Shown here piece after piece: positions 9,181 through 17,998 of a DNA stretch of 64,000 bases. The DNA lies in NCBI GenBank assembly GCA_028282905.1, contig JANQGW010000183.1, positions 26,507 to 90,506 on the forward strand. Direction: 5' to 3'. The position numbers were made by a program, and so were the translations under genes. How positions within the stretch are numbered: the stretch's first letter is position 1; the number at the start of each line of letters is the position of its first letter. The DNA is from Sedimentisphaerales bacterium (lineage in GTDB: Bacteria; Planctomycetota; Phycisphaerae; Sedimentisphaerales; Anaerohalosphaeraceae). Under the pieces are notes generated by a model. The model was not told the origin of the DNA. It made no database searches and worked only from the letters and a program-made list of their open reading frames with translations.

Positions 9181-10302
9181 ATGGAAACCTTAGCGAATTC
9201 TCAGACAGGACAATCAGGCGGAATGGAAAAAATCATCGACAAAAACCTTGAAATTATTCGAGTTTCAAGAGGTGATATTACCGAATTCTTTGTCCACGGC
9301 CAAGCGGACACGCACGTTTCTGAGATTGAAACCATCGCTGCTGCCTTTGATTTCTTAGCCAAAAACAGTGTTCAGGCGGTCGCTTTCCGCGTTTTTGCCG
9401 ACAATGAGGTTCGAGCTCGCATCGCGGCTGATTTTCAGGCTAACCTGGACGGGCTGAACTGTCCGGTAACGTGGATTTGCCAGCCGGAAGATGTGTTTGC
9501 TGTTCAGGTGCAGGCGATATCGGTGGAAGTGACGCCGATCAAGCAGGCGGATGCCGTGGTGGGATGTACGTTTGAAGACGATAATATGGTTTGTCGGCAG
9601 CTGAGCTTTGTGCCGGATAACCTGGATGCCGAGCGGTTTGAACAGGCCGGCAGTGCGTTTGAGAAAATCGAGACAATCCTGCAGGGTGTGGGGCTGGACT
9701 TTTCTTATACCGTGCGAACGTGGCTGTTTGTCTGGGATATCCTGGACTGGTACGATAAGCTGAACCTGGCGCGGGATAACTTCTTTGAGAAATATAACAT
9801 TTTCAATAAGCTGGTGCCGGCCAGTACCGGCGTGGGCGTGCCCAACCCGGCTTCGGCGGCGCTGACGACCGAGGCGTTCGCGGTGAAGGCCAAAAATGAC
9901 ACGGTAAATATTCAGCCAGTGATTTCGCCGCTGCAGTGTCCTGCACTGGACTATAAGAGTTCGTTCGCCCGGGCGACACTGGTCGAGGCGCCGGACCACC
10001 GGAGGATGCTGGTTTCAGGAACCGCCAGTATCGAACCGGGCGGCGAAACCATCCATGTCGATGATGTTGAAAAGCAGGTCGATCTGACGATGCAGGTGAT
10101 GACGGCGCTGATCAAAAACGGTGGGATGGACTGGAGTGATGTTTGCAGAGGGATCGCATATTTCAAAGACAAAAAAGACTTTGGTGTGTTTGATGCGTGG
10201 TGTGAGGCGAACGATATCAATATTCCGCATATCAAGGTCGAAGCGTATATCTGCCGCGATGATCTGCTGTTCGAACTGGAAGTGGACGGCATGACCACCT
10301 AA
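9181..10302 (+). CDS. Chorismatase-like (FkbO/Hyg5/XanB2 type) RidA-superfamily protein
   Basis: The protein is about 373 residues, the usual size for chorismatases. The second half carries the motif series I associate with this family: YTVRTWLFVWDILDWYDKLN, then ARDNFFEK, PASTGVG, DYKSSFARA and SGTASIEPGGETIHVDD, ending in a YjgF/RidA-like fold. Known members split chorismate into pyruvate and a hydroxybenzoate or a dihydroxycyclohexadienoate. The substrate and product here are inferred. The start is uncertain: ATG at 9181 lacks a clear ribosome-binding site, and ATG at 9223 is an alternative. It is a single-gene transcription unit ending in a strong terminator. A plain Rid-family deaminase is the alternative reading. 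Confidence 0.6.
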   Translation: METLANSQTGQSGGMEKIIDKNLEIIRVSRGDITEFFVHGQADTHVSEIETIAAAFDFLAKNSVQAVAFRVFADNEVRARIAADFQANLDGLNCPVTWICQPEDVFAVQVQAISVEVTPIKQADAVVGCTFEDDNMVCRQLSFVPDNLDAERFEQAGSAFEKIETILQGVGLDFSYTVRTWLFVWDILDWYDKLNLARDNFFEKYNIFNKLVPASTGVGVPNPASAALTTEAFAVKAKNDTVNIQPVISPLQCPALDYKSSFARATLVEAPDHRRMLVSGTASIEPGGETIHVDDVEKQVDLTMQVMTALIKNGGMDWSDVCRGIAYFKDKKDFGVFDAWCEANDINIPHIKVEAYICRDDLLFELEVDGMTT

Positions 10303-10323
10303 AGAAATACCTAATCAAAAGTC

Positions 10324-10363
10324 AAAGGGCATGAATCATTAAATTAATTTCATGCCCTTTTTT
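10324..10363 (+). terminator. Rho-independent terminator
   Basis: AAAGGGCATGAA (10324-10335) pairs perfectly with TTCATGCCCTTT (10349-10360) and is followed by more T residues, 21 bp after the stop of the chorismatase-like gene. The stem begins with A and ends with T runs, so it may also stop transcription from the minus strand. Confidence 0.9.
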
Positions 10364-10455
10364 GTGGTTTGTATGCAAATTTGCAAAATCTTCAGTTCCC
10401 CTTCTAATAACAACGAAACGGCTCCTGCTCCCGTTTTGTTCAGCCATTGGCTCCT

Positions 10456-10803
10456 CTACTTAAAACCTTTGATAATCCATAAAAATATGGCTCTTACGAT
10501 TAAATAAATAATCGACGCTACAACGAAATAGGCAAGGCTGACTCCTATCCCCACGAGAAGGCTACGATGAAAAATTTCCGTATCGGAACTTTCAGCCCAT
10601 CTCTCTCCAAGCTGATTATAATACTCATAATCCTCATAGTTAATCTTATACATGGGTGGATTAGAATTATTGTTTGATGAATAAATGTCTATCCCAACAG
10701 TAATTTCATCCCTCATTATCACAGTAAAAAATATAGCAACAGCAATGGATGAGATAATTAATAAAACCCATAATATCCGATCTATACCTCTTTTCCAGTT
10801 CAT
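10456..10803 (-). CDS. Small protein with two transmembrane segments
   Basis: The protein is 115 residues. One hydrophobic segment lies near the N-terminus (ILWVLLIISSIAVAIFFTVIM) and one near the C-terminus (VSLAYFVVASIIYLIVRAIFLWI). A loop of about 55 residues rich in Asn, Tyr and Glu lies between them. AGGAGGTGTAGAAA in front of the ATG is one of the best ribosome-binding sites in the window. The codon use is visibly more AT-rich than its neighbours, as with the next gene. I do not recognise the family. Confidence 0.65.
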   Translation of the reverse strand: MNWKRGIDRILWVLLIISSIAVAIFFTVIMRDEITVGIDIYSSNNNSNPPMYKINYEDYEYYNQLGERWAESSDTEIFHRSLLVGIGVSLAYFVVASIIYLIVRAIFLWIIKGFK

Positions 10804-11022
10804 TTTCTACACCTCCTTTTTTTCCGGATTTGATAACCGAAGTATTGAAGCAAGACGCTTGCAACTTCGGATGCTATGGTTTTGCCATGCACGAATCAAC
10901 TCAAGATTTGCTCTTTCGACATCCATGCCTGTATTCTATCACCCCTTTTATCTTTTCGCTAACATACATGTAAACCAAATGCAGTCAAAAGTCATTTTGT
11001 TTATTCATAGTTCACTCTTTTA

Positions 11023-11385
11023 CTATTCGGGATAGTTGCACAGAGGAATGGTTCTGCTGAACCGGAGCAAGGCTGAACTTCCCAAAAACGGGTGCAGGTA
11101 TTTGATGTCGTCCCGGTCCAGACCATCATAGATATGCTCGACAAAACAGGCCGCCAGAATGCTTTTCATGTCATCTCTGCCTTCCTCGATGACCCAATTG
11201 GCAAACTGTATGATTCTTTTTGTTAGTGACGTATTGCGTTGCGTGATACTCACTTGATAGATATCTCTCATGCAAATAAAAGCATGTGCCTGTGAGAATT
11301 CCATATCATATTCCTGTGCCTCCTTCTGCGTCTCTTTGAAGACTTCTGGTAATTCTTCCCGGAATTTTGATCGCCACTTTGCCAT
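11023..11385 (-). CDS. Hypothetical 120-residue soluble protein
   Basis: A short, probably all-helical protein beginning MAKWRSKFREELPEVF, with no signal peptide or membrane segment. GAAGGTG lies just before the ATG. The composition (helical, acidic patches, IIQFANWVIEEG and FVEHIYDGLD) recalls small immunity-type or regulatory proteins, but I have no family assignment. It lies in the same AT-rich pocket as the preceding small membrane protein, 219 bp away. Confidence 0.55.
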   Translation of the reverse strand: MAKWRSKFREELPEVFKETQKEAQEYDMEFSQAHAFICMRDIYQVSITQRNTSLTKRIIQFANWVIEEGRDDMKSILAACFVEHIYDGLDRDDIKYLHPFLGSSALLRFSRTIPLCNYPE

Positions 11386-11463
11386 TACACCTTCATTTCA
11401 TTTTTATAACGCTTCTTCCATGTAAAAAGTATAATCCAGATTCTATCAAAGAGTCAAGGAGAT

Positions 11464-11527
11464 TATGGAATCCCGGCAATGCCGGGATGGCTGTTTAAAC
11501 AGATTCCTCGACTTCGCTCGGAATGAC
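11464..11527. repeat. Dispersed intergenic repeat, copy 1
   Basis: This is a copy of a roughly 62-bp family also at 14291-14352 and 17761-17824. All copies share a TATGGA(A)TCCCG start, a CCCG..CGGG hairpin, a CTGTTTAAA box, an AGATTC(C/T)TCG stretch and a CTTCGCTC(G/A)GAATGAC end. It lies between genes and is not coding. Confidence 0.8.
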
Positions 11528-11634
11528 GATTTGTTTAGTTTTATGCCCGCTGGATTGCGTCCATGAGGTCATAGTGAGTTTGCCGGCGGTGATGCTGTGC
11601 CTGTGCGCCCGATATTACAATCGGACCGGAGTTA

Positions 11635-12042
11635 TTATCCGATGAGCAGGCCGAGGATGATCAGGCCGATGGTTCCTATGACGGCGATGCCGGAGAAGAT
11701 GAGGCCGAGGATCGCGAAGAGTTTTTTGCGGAATTCCTGGAATGCTCCGGCGATGCCGAGGGCGAAGGCGACCAACTGCAGCAGCATCAGCAGGATGATG
11801 CTCAGGCCGACAATGAACGCGGCGGGAGATTCTTCGTCGATGCCGCCGGGGGTGGTCGTTTCCAGCACGCCGGCCAGGATGATCGCCAGTACCATGAACA
11901 CACCCGCAAACATGGTAATCGCAAACGAAGCGATGCCAAGGCCGGAATGGGGATATACCTGCGGCTGCTGAGGGACCATTGCCTGCGGCACGGCGGTCGC
12001 GGCGGTTGGGTAAGACGGCGTTGATTCCTGATACATGGGCAT
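11635..12042 (-). CDS. DUF4190-like small membrane protein
   Basis: The protein is 135 residues. A Pro/Gln/Ala-rich cytoplasmic N-terminus (about 35 residues) is followed by three hydrophobic segments with the Gly-rich pattern of DUF4190-type proteins (GLGIASFAITMFAGVFMVLA, then FIVGLSIILLMLLQL, then AILGLIFSGIAVIGTIGLIILGL). AAGGAG lies seven bases upstream of the ATG. The function of such proteins is unknown. It is transcribed divergently from speA. Confidence 0.65.
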   Translation of the reverse strand: MPMYQESTPSYPTAATAVPQAMVPQQPQVYPHSGLGIASFAITMFAGVFMVLAIILAGVLETTTPGGIDEESPAAFIVGLSIILLMLLQLVAFALGIAGAFQEFRKKLFAILGLIFSGIAVIGTIGLIILGLLIG

Positions 12043-12209
12043 ACTCCTTATTCGATTTTGTCGTCATCTTTGAGCCGCCCCCTACCTTACCCGAATATCG
12101 CCCTGTCGGCAATTCAAAAATATCGACCAAAGAACGCAAGAATACAAGGATACCAGAACACAGGCATTTATGAATACATGAACGGGGTTGTTTTTGCGGG
12201 TTTTTGGGG

Positions 12210-12236
12210 TTGCTTTTTGGGGGATTTTTCTATAAT
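12210..12236 (+). promoter_or_regulatory. Candidate sigma-70-type promoter for speA
   Basis: A perfect TATAAT lies at 12231-12236, about 92 bp before the speA start. The best -35 candidate is TTGCTT at 12210-12215, with a short 15-bp spacer, so the -10 call is firmer than the -35. Confidence 0.45.
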
Positions 12237-12328
12237 ACGGGATTCGTATTTTAGTGTTGAGTTCGTAGTTCATAGTTGGCAGATAATGGTACGTCCGCCT
12301 CCTATTTCGTTAATACAGGGTCCGAAAT

Positions 12329-14242
12329 ATGGCAAAAAATTCTTTTGAGCGTTGGACGATTGAAAAATCGCAACAGTTGTACGGCATTCAGAGCTGGGGA
12401 AACGGTTTTTTCGAGATTTCCGGCGATGGTGAGGTGCTGGTCAAGAGCCGCCCGGATCATGAGGCCGGCAGCGTCAGCCTGATGAAAATCGTCTCGGAAT
12501 TGAACAATCGCGGGCTGGTCGCGCCGGTTTTGCTGCGATTTTCGAATATTTTGCGGGATCAGATCACGCGGATCAACCAGTCGTTCGCTAAGGCGATGTC
12601 TGGTGTCGGCTATCAGGGCGAGTATCGCGGCGTCTATCCGATCAAGGTTAACCAGCAGCAGCAGGTGCTGGAGGACGTGACGCGGTTCGGCAAGCCCTTT
12701 CATTACGGGCTGGAAGCGGGCAGCAAGCCGGAACTGATGGCGGCGATCTCGATGCTGGACGACCCGGAGGCCTGTCTGATTTGCAACGGCTATAAGGACA
12801 AGGAATTTATCGACCTGGGGCTGTACGCGATCAAGATGGGGCTGAAGTGCTTTTTCGTTGTGGAAATGGTGGGTGAACTGCCGCTGATTTTAGAACGGGC
12901 CGAAAAGCTGGGGGTTGAGCCGCTGTTGGGTGTGCGATTGAAGCTCACCAGCCAGGCGGGCGGACGCTGGTCCGAATCCGGCGGTGACCGCAGTGTCTTT
13001 GGGCTTAACTCCGTGCAGGTGCTGGAGATGGTCGATCAGCTCAAGGCGGCGGGCAAGCTGGACTGTTTAAAACTGCTGCACTATCACCTTGGTTCGCAAA
13101 TTCCCAATATTCGCGACATCCGTAATGCCGTGACTGAGGCGTCACGGATTTACGCCGGGCTGGTGGAAGAAGGCGCTGCGATGGGCTACCTTGATGTCGG
13201 CGGCGGGATGGCGGTTGACTATGACGGCTCTTCGACGAATTTTGCGTCGAGCCGGAATTATTCGCTGGACGAGTACAGTGTCGATGTCATTGAAATTCTG
13301 ATGAACACACTGGACGAAAAGGAGGTGCCCCACCCGACTTTGATCACCGAGTTCGGCCGGGCGACGGTGGCCTATTCATCCGTGCTGCTGTTTAATATTC
13401 TTGAAGTCAGTCATCTGGACTCGGCGACGATGCCCGAAATGCAGGATGATTTTCACGAATATACCAAGTACCTGTCGGAAGTCGCAGACAATCTCAGCCT
13501 GAAAAAACTGCAGGAAAGCTATCACGACGCAATGTACTACCGTGACGAATTACGGCAGCTTTTCAAGCACGGCAATATCTCGCTGCGCGAGCGGGCGTAT
13601 GCGGAGGCGGTCTTCTGGGGAACGATGCGCAAGATCGCCGGCAAACTGGATAAGCTCAAATATGTGCCCGACGAGTTCGAGGGTCTGGCGGCGGCGATGG
13701 CCAGCGTTTATTACGGCAACTTCAGCATTTTCCAGTCACTGCCGGACGCGTGGGCGATCGATCAGCTGCTACCGATCATGCCATTGCACAGGCTGGGCGA
13801 AGAGCCGACCGAGCACGCGATCATTTCGGACATTACCTGTGACTGTGACGGTGTGATCGATAAATTCATCGACCTGCGAGACGTCAAGCGGTCGCTGCTG
13901 CTGCACCCGATCAACAACGGTGACGAGTATTATCTCGGGGCTTTTCTGGTCGGGGCTTACCAGGAAACCTTAGGCGATCTGCATAACCTGTTTGGCGATA
14001 CGAATGTTGTCTCACTGGAAATTTCCGACGATGGCGACTATACGATCAATCAGGAAATCGAAGGCGATTCCGTCGAGAATGTCCTGCAGTACGTCGAGTA
14101 CGACACTAAGGCGCTGATGGCCCGGATGAAAAGTAAGGCTGAAAGAGCCATCAAGGCCGGCAAGCTGACGGCTAAGGACCGCCGGGAGGTGATCAGCGCG
14201 TTTTTGGAAGGATTGCGGGGTTATACTTATTTTGAAGAGTGA
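12329..14242 (+). CDS. speA: Biosynthetic arginine decarboxylase
   Basis: A 637-residue fold-III PLP enzyme that converts arginine to agmatine and CO2, the normal length for SpeA. The PLP-binding lysine sits in GVYPIKVNQQ (Lys about 106). Further family signatures are YGLEAGSKPEL, LICNGYKDKE, LHYHLGSQIPNIRDI and YLDVGGGMAVDYDGS. It opens a plus-strand cluster with carboxynorspermidine synthase, nspC and speB, so its agmatine is probably passed to SpeB to make putrescine. The ribosome-binding site is weak (AGGG about nine bases upstream). Confidence 0.96.
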   Translation: MAKNSFERWTIEKSQQLYGIQSWGNGFFEISGDGEVLVKSRPDHEAGSVSLMKIVSELNNRGLVAPVLLRFSNILRDQITRINQSFAKAMSGVGYQGEYRGVYPIKVNQQQQVLEDVTRFGKPFHYGLEAGSKPELMAAISMLDDPEACLICNGYKDKEFIDLGLYAIKMGLKCFFVVEMVGELPLILERAEKLGVEPLLGVRLKLTSQAGGRWSESGGDRSVFGLNSVQVLEMVDQLKAAGKLDCLKLLHYHLGSQIPNIRDIRNAVTEASRIYAGLVEEGAAMGYLDVGGGMAVDYDGSSTNFASSRNYSLDEYSVDVIEILMNTLDEKEVPHPTLITEFGRATVAYSSVLLFNILEVSHLDSATMPEMQDDFHEYTKYLSEVADNLSLKKLQESYHDAMYYRDELRQLFKHGNISLRERAYAEAVFWGTMRKIAGKLDKLKYVPDEFEGLAAAMASVYYGNFSIFQSLPDAWAIDQLLPIMPLHRLGEEPTEHAIISDITCDCDGVIDKFIDLRDVKRSLLLHPINNGDEYYLGAFLVGAYQETLGDLHNLFGDTNVVSLEISDDGDYTINQEIEGDSVENVLQYVEYDTKALMARMKSKAERAIKAGKLTAKDRREVISAFLEGLRGYTYFEE

Positions 14243-14290
14243 TTTTTGCCACAGATTAACACAGATTACCACAAATAATAGATGTTAAAA

Positions 14291-14352
14291 TATGGATCCC
14301 GACGTTGTCGGGATAACTGTTTAAATAGATTCTTCGCTTCGCTCAGAATGAC
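14291..14352. repeat. Dispersed intergenic repeat, copy 2
   Basis: A second copy of the family seen at 11464 and 17761, here between speA and the carboxynorspermidine synthase gene. It starts TATGGATCCCGAC, contains CTGTTTAAATAGATTC and ends GCTCAGAATGAC. Confidence 0.8.
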
Positions 14353-14388
14353 AGTGTGCAGAATTGCGGGATAATAAAGGATAGAACA

Positions 14389-15573
14389 ATGGGCAAGAAA
14401 GTTTTAATTATTGGTGCCGGCGGGGTCAGTCAGGTGGCAACGTGGAAATGTGCGATGATGCCGGAGGTGTTCGGCGAGATCATGCTGGCCAGCCGGACGA
14501 AGTCCAAGTGTGATGCAATCGCGGAGCTGCTGCCGAGACCAATTCAGACTGCGCAGCTTGACGCCGACAATGTCGAGGAAACGGTTGCGTTGATCAAAGA
14601 ATTTGGCCCGGACCTGGTAATGAATCTGGCACTGCCGTACCAGGATCTGGCGATCATGGACGCCTGCCTTGCGACCGGCATTGACTACTTAGATACCGCC
14701 AACTATGAGCCGAAGGAAACGGCTAAGTTTGAGTACAAATGGCAGTGGGATTATCATGATCGCTTCAAGGAGGCGGGCATCAAGGCACTGCTGGGCAGCG
14801 GGTTTGACCCCGGTGTTACCAGCGTCATGACGATGTACGCACTCAAGCATCATTTTGATGAAATCCACACCATCGATATCATCGACTGCAACGCCGGCGA
14901 TCACGGCCAGCCGTTTGCGACGAATTTTAACCCGGAAATCAATATCCGCGAGGTCACGGCGAAAGGCCGCTATTGGCAAGAAGGCGAATGGATCGAGACC
15001 GACCCGCTGTCGGTGACGGAAAAATTCGAGCTGCCAGAAGATCTGGGCACGATGGATATTTATCTGATGTACCACGAAGAGCTGGAGTCGCTGGCTAAAT
15101 TTGTGCCCGGTCTCAAGCGTGCCCGCTTCTGGATGAGCTTTTCACAAAATTACCTCAAACATCTGGAGGTCTTGCAGAACGTCGGCATGACACGCATCGA
15201 CGAAGTCGAGTTCAACGGCCAGAAGATCATTCCGCTGCAATTTTTGAAGGCACTGCTGCCGGACCCGGCTTCGCTGGGCCCGCTGACGAAGGGTCAAACC
15301 TGCATCGGTGTCAAACTTTGCGGCGTCAAGGACGGCGTCGAGCGGGAGTACTATATCTATAACATCTGTGACCACGAATCCTGCTATGCGGAGGTTAAGT
15401 CGCAGGCGATTTCTTATACCACGGGTGTGCCCGCGATGATCGGTGCCAAAATGCTGCTGAGCGAAACCTGGGCCGGCGACGGCGTTTTCAACATCGAACA
15501 GTTCGACCCCGACCCGTTTATGGCTGACCTGAACGAATACGGCCTGCCGTGGAAAGAAGTGTTTATTAAATAA
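14389..15573 (+). CDS. Carboxynorspermidine/carboxyspermidine synthase (saccharopine dehydrogenase-like)
   Basis: A protein of about 394 residues with an N-terminal Rossmann nucleotide-binding site (VLIIGAGGVSQVA, residues 5-17) and the catalytic half of the saccharopine dehydrogenase family (LLGSGFDPGVTSVMTMYA, NAGDHGQPFATNFNPE). The enzyme condenses aspartate semialdehyde with putrescine (or diaminopropane) and reduces the imine with NADPH, giving carboxyspermidine (or carboxynorspermidine). The start at 14389 is set by AAAGGA seven bases upstream. The next gene is the matching decarboxylase. A lysine-pathway saccharopine dehydrogenase is ruled out mainly by this context. Confidence 0.92.
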   Translation: MGKKVLIIGAGGVSQVATWKCAMMPEVFGEIMLASRTKSKCDAIAELLPRPIQTAQLDADNVEETVALIKEFGPDLVMNLALPYQDLAIMDACLATGIDYLDTANYEPKETAKFEYKWQWDYHDRFKEAGIKALLGSGFDPGVTSVMTMYALKHHFDEIHTIDIIDCNAGDHGQPFATNFNPEINIREVTAKGRYWQEGEWIETDPLSVTEKFELPEDLGTMDIYLMYHEELESLAKFVPGLKRARFWMSFSQNYLKHLEVLQNVGMTRIDEVEFNGQKIIPLQFLKALLPDPASLGPLTKGQTCIGVKLCGVKDGVEREYYIYNICDHESCYAEVKSQAISYTTGVPAMIGAKMLLSETWAGDGVFNIEQFDPDPFMADLNEYGLPWKEVFIK

Positions 15574-15600
15574 AAGATCAAAATCAAAATGCTAAATTAA

Positions 15601-15624
15601 GGAATCGCCTTCGCTCGGAATGAC
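15601..15624. repeat. Partial copy of the dispersed repeat
   Basis: GGAATCGCCTTCGCTCGG and the following AATGAC match only the right-hand end of the 62-bp family. It lies between the carboxynorspermidine synthase and nspC genes. Confidence 0.6.
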
Positions 15625-15648
15625 GGCGTGGCGGATTTGGAATAATTA

Positions 15649-16824
15649 ATGGACAAAGCGCTTGCGGGACAATTTGATTTGGAGTCGATTCACACGCCGG
15701 CTTTTGTGGTGTTTGAAGAGGCGATTGCGCATAACCTGTCGATTCTCTGGCAGGTCATCGAGCAGACCGGCTGTAAAATCCTGATGGCGACCAAGTGCTT
15801 TTCGATGACTCGCACGTTTGGGCTGATTGCCGAAACACTTGACGGCATCTGTGCCAGCGGCCCGCACGAGGCCCGGCTTGGCGCTGAACATTTTGGCAAA
15901 GAGATTCACGCCTTCGCGGCGGGATTTTCCGAAGAGGACATCCGCCAACTCGCTCCTATTTGCAACCATCTCGTCTTTAACTCGTTTTCACAGTGGCAGC
16001 GACTCGGCCCATTGGCGAAAGAGTTGAATCCGAACTTGAAATTTGGCCTGCGATGTAACCCCGAGCATTCCGAAGGTGAGGTGGAAATTTATGACCCCTG
16101 TGCGGCTAGTTCTCGGCTGGGTATCGTCAAAGATGAATTTGAAAAAGAAAAGGCTTCGGATGAGACTTTCTTAGAAGGGATTTCCGGTCTGCATTTTCAT
16201 ACGCTGTGTGAAATGGATTCGGATGCGTTGGAGCGAACGCTGGCAGTTTTTGAAGTCAAGTTCGGCCAATACCTCGACAGGATGGAGTGGGTTAACTTTG
16301 GCGGCGGCCACCATATTACTCGCGGGAATTATGATGTCGAGCGGTTAGTGCAGGTGATTAATGAGTTTAAAGCCCGCCACCCGCATCTGACGGTTTATCT
16401 GGAGCCGGGCGAAGCGGTGGCGCTCAATGCCGGCGTGCTGGTTGCTTCGGTGCTGGATGTTACGCGAAACGGCGATGTACAAAATGTGATTTTGGATACC
16501 TCCGCCACTTGCCATATGCCGGATGTGCTGGAGATGCCGTACCGGCCGAACATTATCGGGGCGGGTGACCCGGGTGAAAAGGTGCATACCTATCGCTTGG
16601 GCGGCTTGTCCTGTCTGGCCGGGGATATCATTGGCGATTACTCGTTTGATGCACCGCTGGAAATCGGCGACCGGCTGATCTTTTTGGACATGGCGATTTA
16701 TTCGATGGTCAAGACCAATACCTTCAACGGTGTGGCCCTGCCGTGGATTTATTACGGAACTGCCGACGGCAAGCTGGAACTGGTGCGTCAATTCGGCTAC
16801 GAGGATTTTAAGGAGCGATTATGA
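15649..16824 (+). CDS. nspC: Carboxynorspermidine/carboxyspermidine decarboxylase
   Basis: A 391-residue fold-III PLP decarboxylase. The PLP lysine is in KILMATKCFS (Lys about 49). Other signatures are GICASGPHEARLG, GLHFHTLCEMD, WVNFGGGHHITR and YLEPGEAV, and the active-site cysteine is in TSATCHMPDVLEMPYRP. It removes the carboxyl group from carboxyspermidine to give spermidine. The last codons overlap the speB start by four bases, so the two are translationally coupled. Confidence 0.95.
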   Translation: MDKALAGQFDLESIHTPAFVVFEEAIAHNLSILWQVIEQTGCKILMATKCFSMTRTFGLIAETLDGICASGPHEARLGAEHFGKEIHAFAAGFSEEDIRQLAPICNHLVFNSFSQWQRLGPLAKELNPNLKFGLRCNPEHSEGEVEIYDPCAASSRLGIVKDEFEKEKASDETFLEGISGLHFHTLCEMDSDALERTLAVFEVKFGQYLDRMEWVNFGGGHHITRGNYDVERLVQVINEFKARHPHLTVYLEPGEAVALNAGVLVASVLDVTRNGDVQNVILDTSATCHMPDVLEMPYRPNIIGAGDPGEKVHTYRLGGLSCLAGDIIGDYSFDAPLEIGDRLIFLDMAIYSMVKTNTFNGVALPWIYYGTADGKLELVRQFGYEDFKERL

Positions 16825-17696
16825 ACCAGCAATACCCCGCATTCTTGGCTTCGGAGATTTCCGGGCAGACGCCGGAGCAGGCGTTTTTTCATGTGATTCC
16901 GGTGCCGTTTGAGGCGAGCGTTTCCTATGGCGTCGGTACCGCCCGTGGGCCGGCCGCGATTCTTGAAGCCTCACAGCAATTGGAAACATACGACGGTTTC
17001 AGTTGCCCGTGTGACTTGGGCATTTACACCACCGATCCGGTTGATTGCAACGGTGATGCTAAAACCGTCATTGATGCAATCCAGAAGGCCGTCACCCAAA
17101 TATTAAGCTATGGCGATAAATTCCCACTCCTGCTCGGCGGTGAACACACCGTGACCAACGGTGCCATCCGCGCATTGCATGAAACAGGCGAGCCGTTCGG
17201 GATCGTTCAGTTTGACGCCCATGCGGACTTGCGGAATACTTATGAAGGTTCAAAGTACAGCCATGCCTGTGTCATGAAACGGGCGGTGGATTTGGGCATT
17301 CCGGTTTTCCAACTGGGTGTACGTGCTTTGTCACTGGAAGAAGTTGAAGTACGCAAAAACAACCCGTCTCTGATTTCATATATTGACGGCTATGAGCTGG
17401 GTACGCAGGGGATTCCCGCAGGCCGACTTCTGCCGGAAGATTTTCCAGAAAATGTCTATGTCACCATTGACGTTGATGGTCTGGACCCGTCGATCATGCC
17501 CGCTACCGGCACTCCCGTCCCCGGCGGCATTGGCTGGTACGACATGCAGCAGCTCCTGCGAAAAATCGCCGACGAGCGAACTGTCATCGGCGCTGACATT
17601 GTCGAACTGGCTCCAATTGAAAACTATCATGCGGCTGACTTTACCGCTGCTCAGTTGGTTTATGACCTGATGGGCATCATACAACGATCCAACTGA
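16821..17696 (+). CDS. speB: Agmatinase
   Basis: A 291-residue ureohydrolase that splits agmatine into putrescine and urea. The two-manganese site is complete: GGEHT (His about 109), FDAHADLR (Asp, His and Asp about 132, 134 and 136) and TIDVDGLDP (Asp about 217 and 219). PATGTPVPGG follows. Because speA is in the same cluster, agmatine rather than arginine is the expected substrate. It starts inside nspC with an ATGA overlap. Confidence 0.95.
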   Translation: MNQQYPAFLASEISGQTPEQAFFHVIPVPFEASVSYGVGTARGPAAILEASQQLETYDGFSCPCDLGIYTTDPVDCNGDAKTVIDAIQKAVTQILSYGDKFPLLLGGEHTVTNGAIRALHETGEPFGIVQFDAHADLRNTYEGSKYSHACVMKRAVDLGIPVFQLGVRALSLEEVEVRKNNPSLISYIDGYELGTQGIPAGRLLPEDFPENVYVTIDVDGLDPSIMPATGTPVPGGIGWYDMQQLLRKIADERTVIGADIVELAPIENYHAADFTAAQLVYDLMGIIQRSN

Positions 17697-17760
17697 GCGC
17701 AAACCACACCCAATGTTCCTGTTCCGTCCGGCAAGCCCGATAGACGGCGTGACAGGAAAT

Positions 17761-17824
17761 TATGGAATCCCGACTATGTCGGGACAGCTGTTTAAATAGA
17801 TTCCTCGGCTTCGCTCGGAATGAC
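17761..17824. repeat. Dispersed intergenic repeat, copy 3
   Basis: A third copy of the family. It begins TATGGAATCCCGAC, has a CCCGAC..GTCGGG hairpin and CTGTTTAAATAGATTCCTCG, and ends TTCGCTCGGAATGAC. It is closest to the copy at 11464. Confidence 0.8.
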
Positions 17825-17936
17825 ATTATTGCGTTTGGGATGGCATTTTTGAGTTTGGAATTATGACAAAAAAAATTTTGAAAGTCAGTCATATCTGAAT
17901 GAATACTATCGAGCTTGTCGCGGTATCAGTGCGCAT

Positions 17937-17974
17937 GGAAAAGGCCGGGGCAGTCACCCTTCTGCCTCGGCCTT
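17937..17974 (-). terminator. Terminator downstream of the pilus/secretion cluster
   Basis: AAGGCCGGGGCAG (17941-17953) and CTGCCTCGGCCTT (17962-17974) form a 13-bp stem with a single mismatch and an 8-nt loop. Read on the minus strand, the stem is followed by a T run. It lies 25 bp after the secretin stop codon. Confidence 0.8.
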
Positions 17975-17998
17975 GATTGATTGGGTTTATGCCACCGC

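Larger units (their letters stand above)
17697..17998. other. Intergenic region with dispersed repeat and terminator
   Basis: About 300 bp between convergent speB and the secretin gene. It holds a dispersed repeat (17761-17824) and a terminator hairpin (17937-17974). I see no gene in it. Confidence 0.7.
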
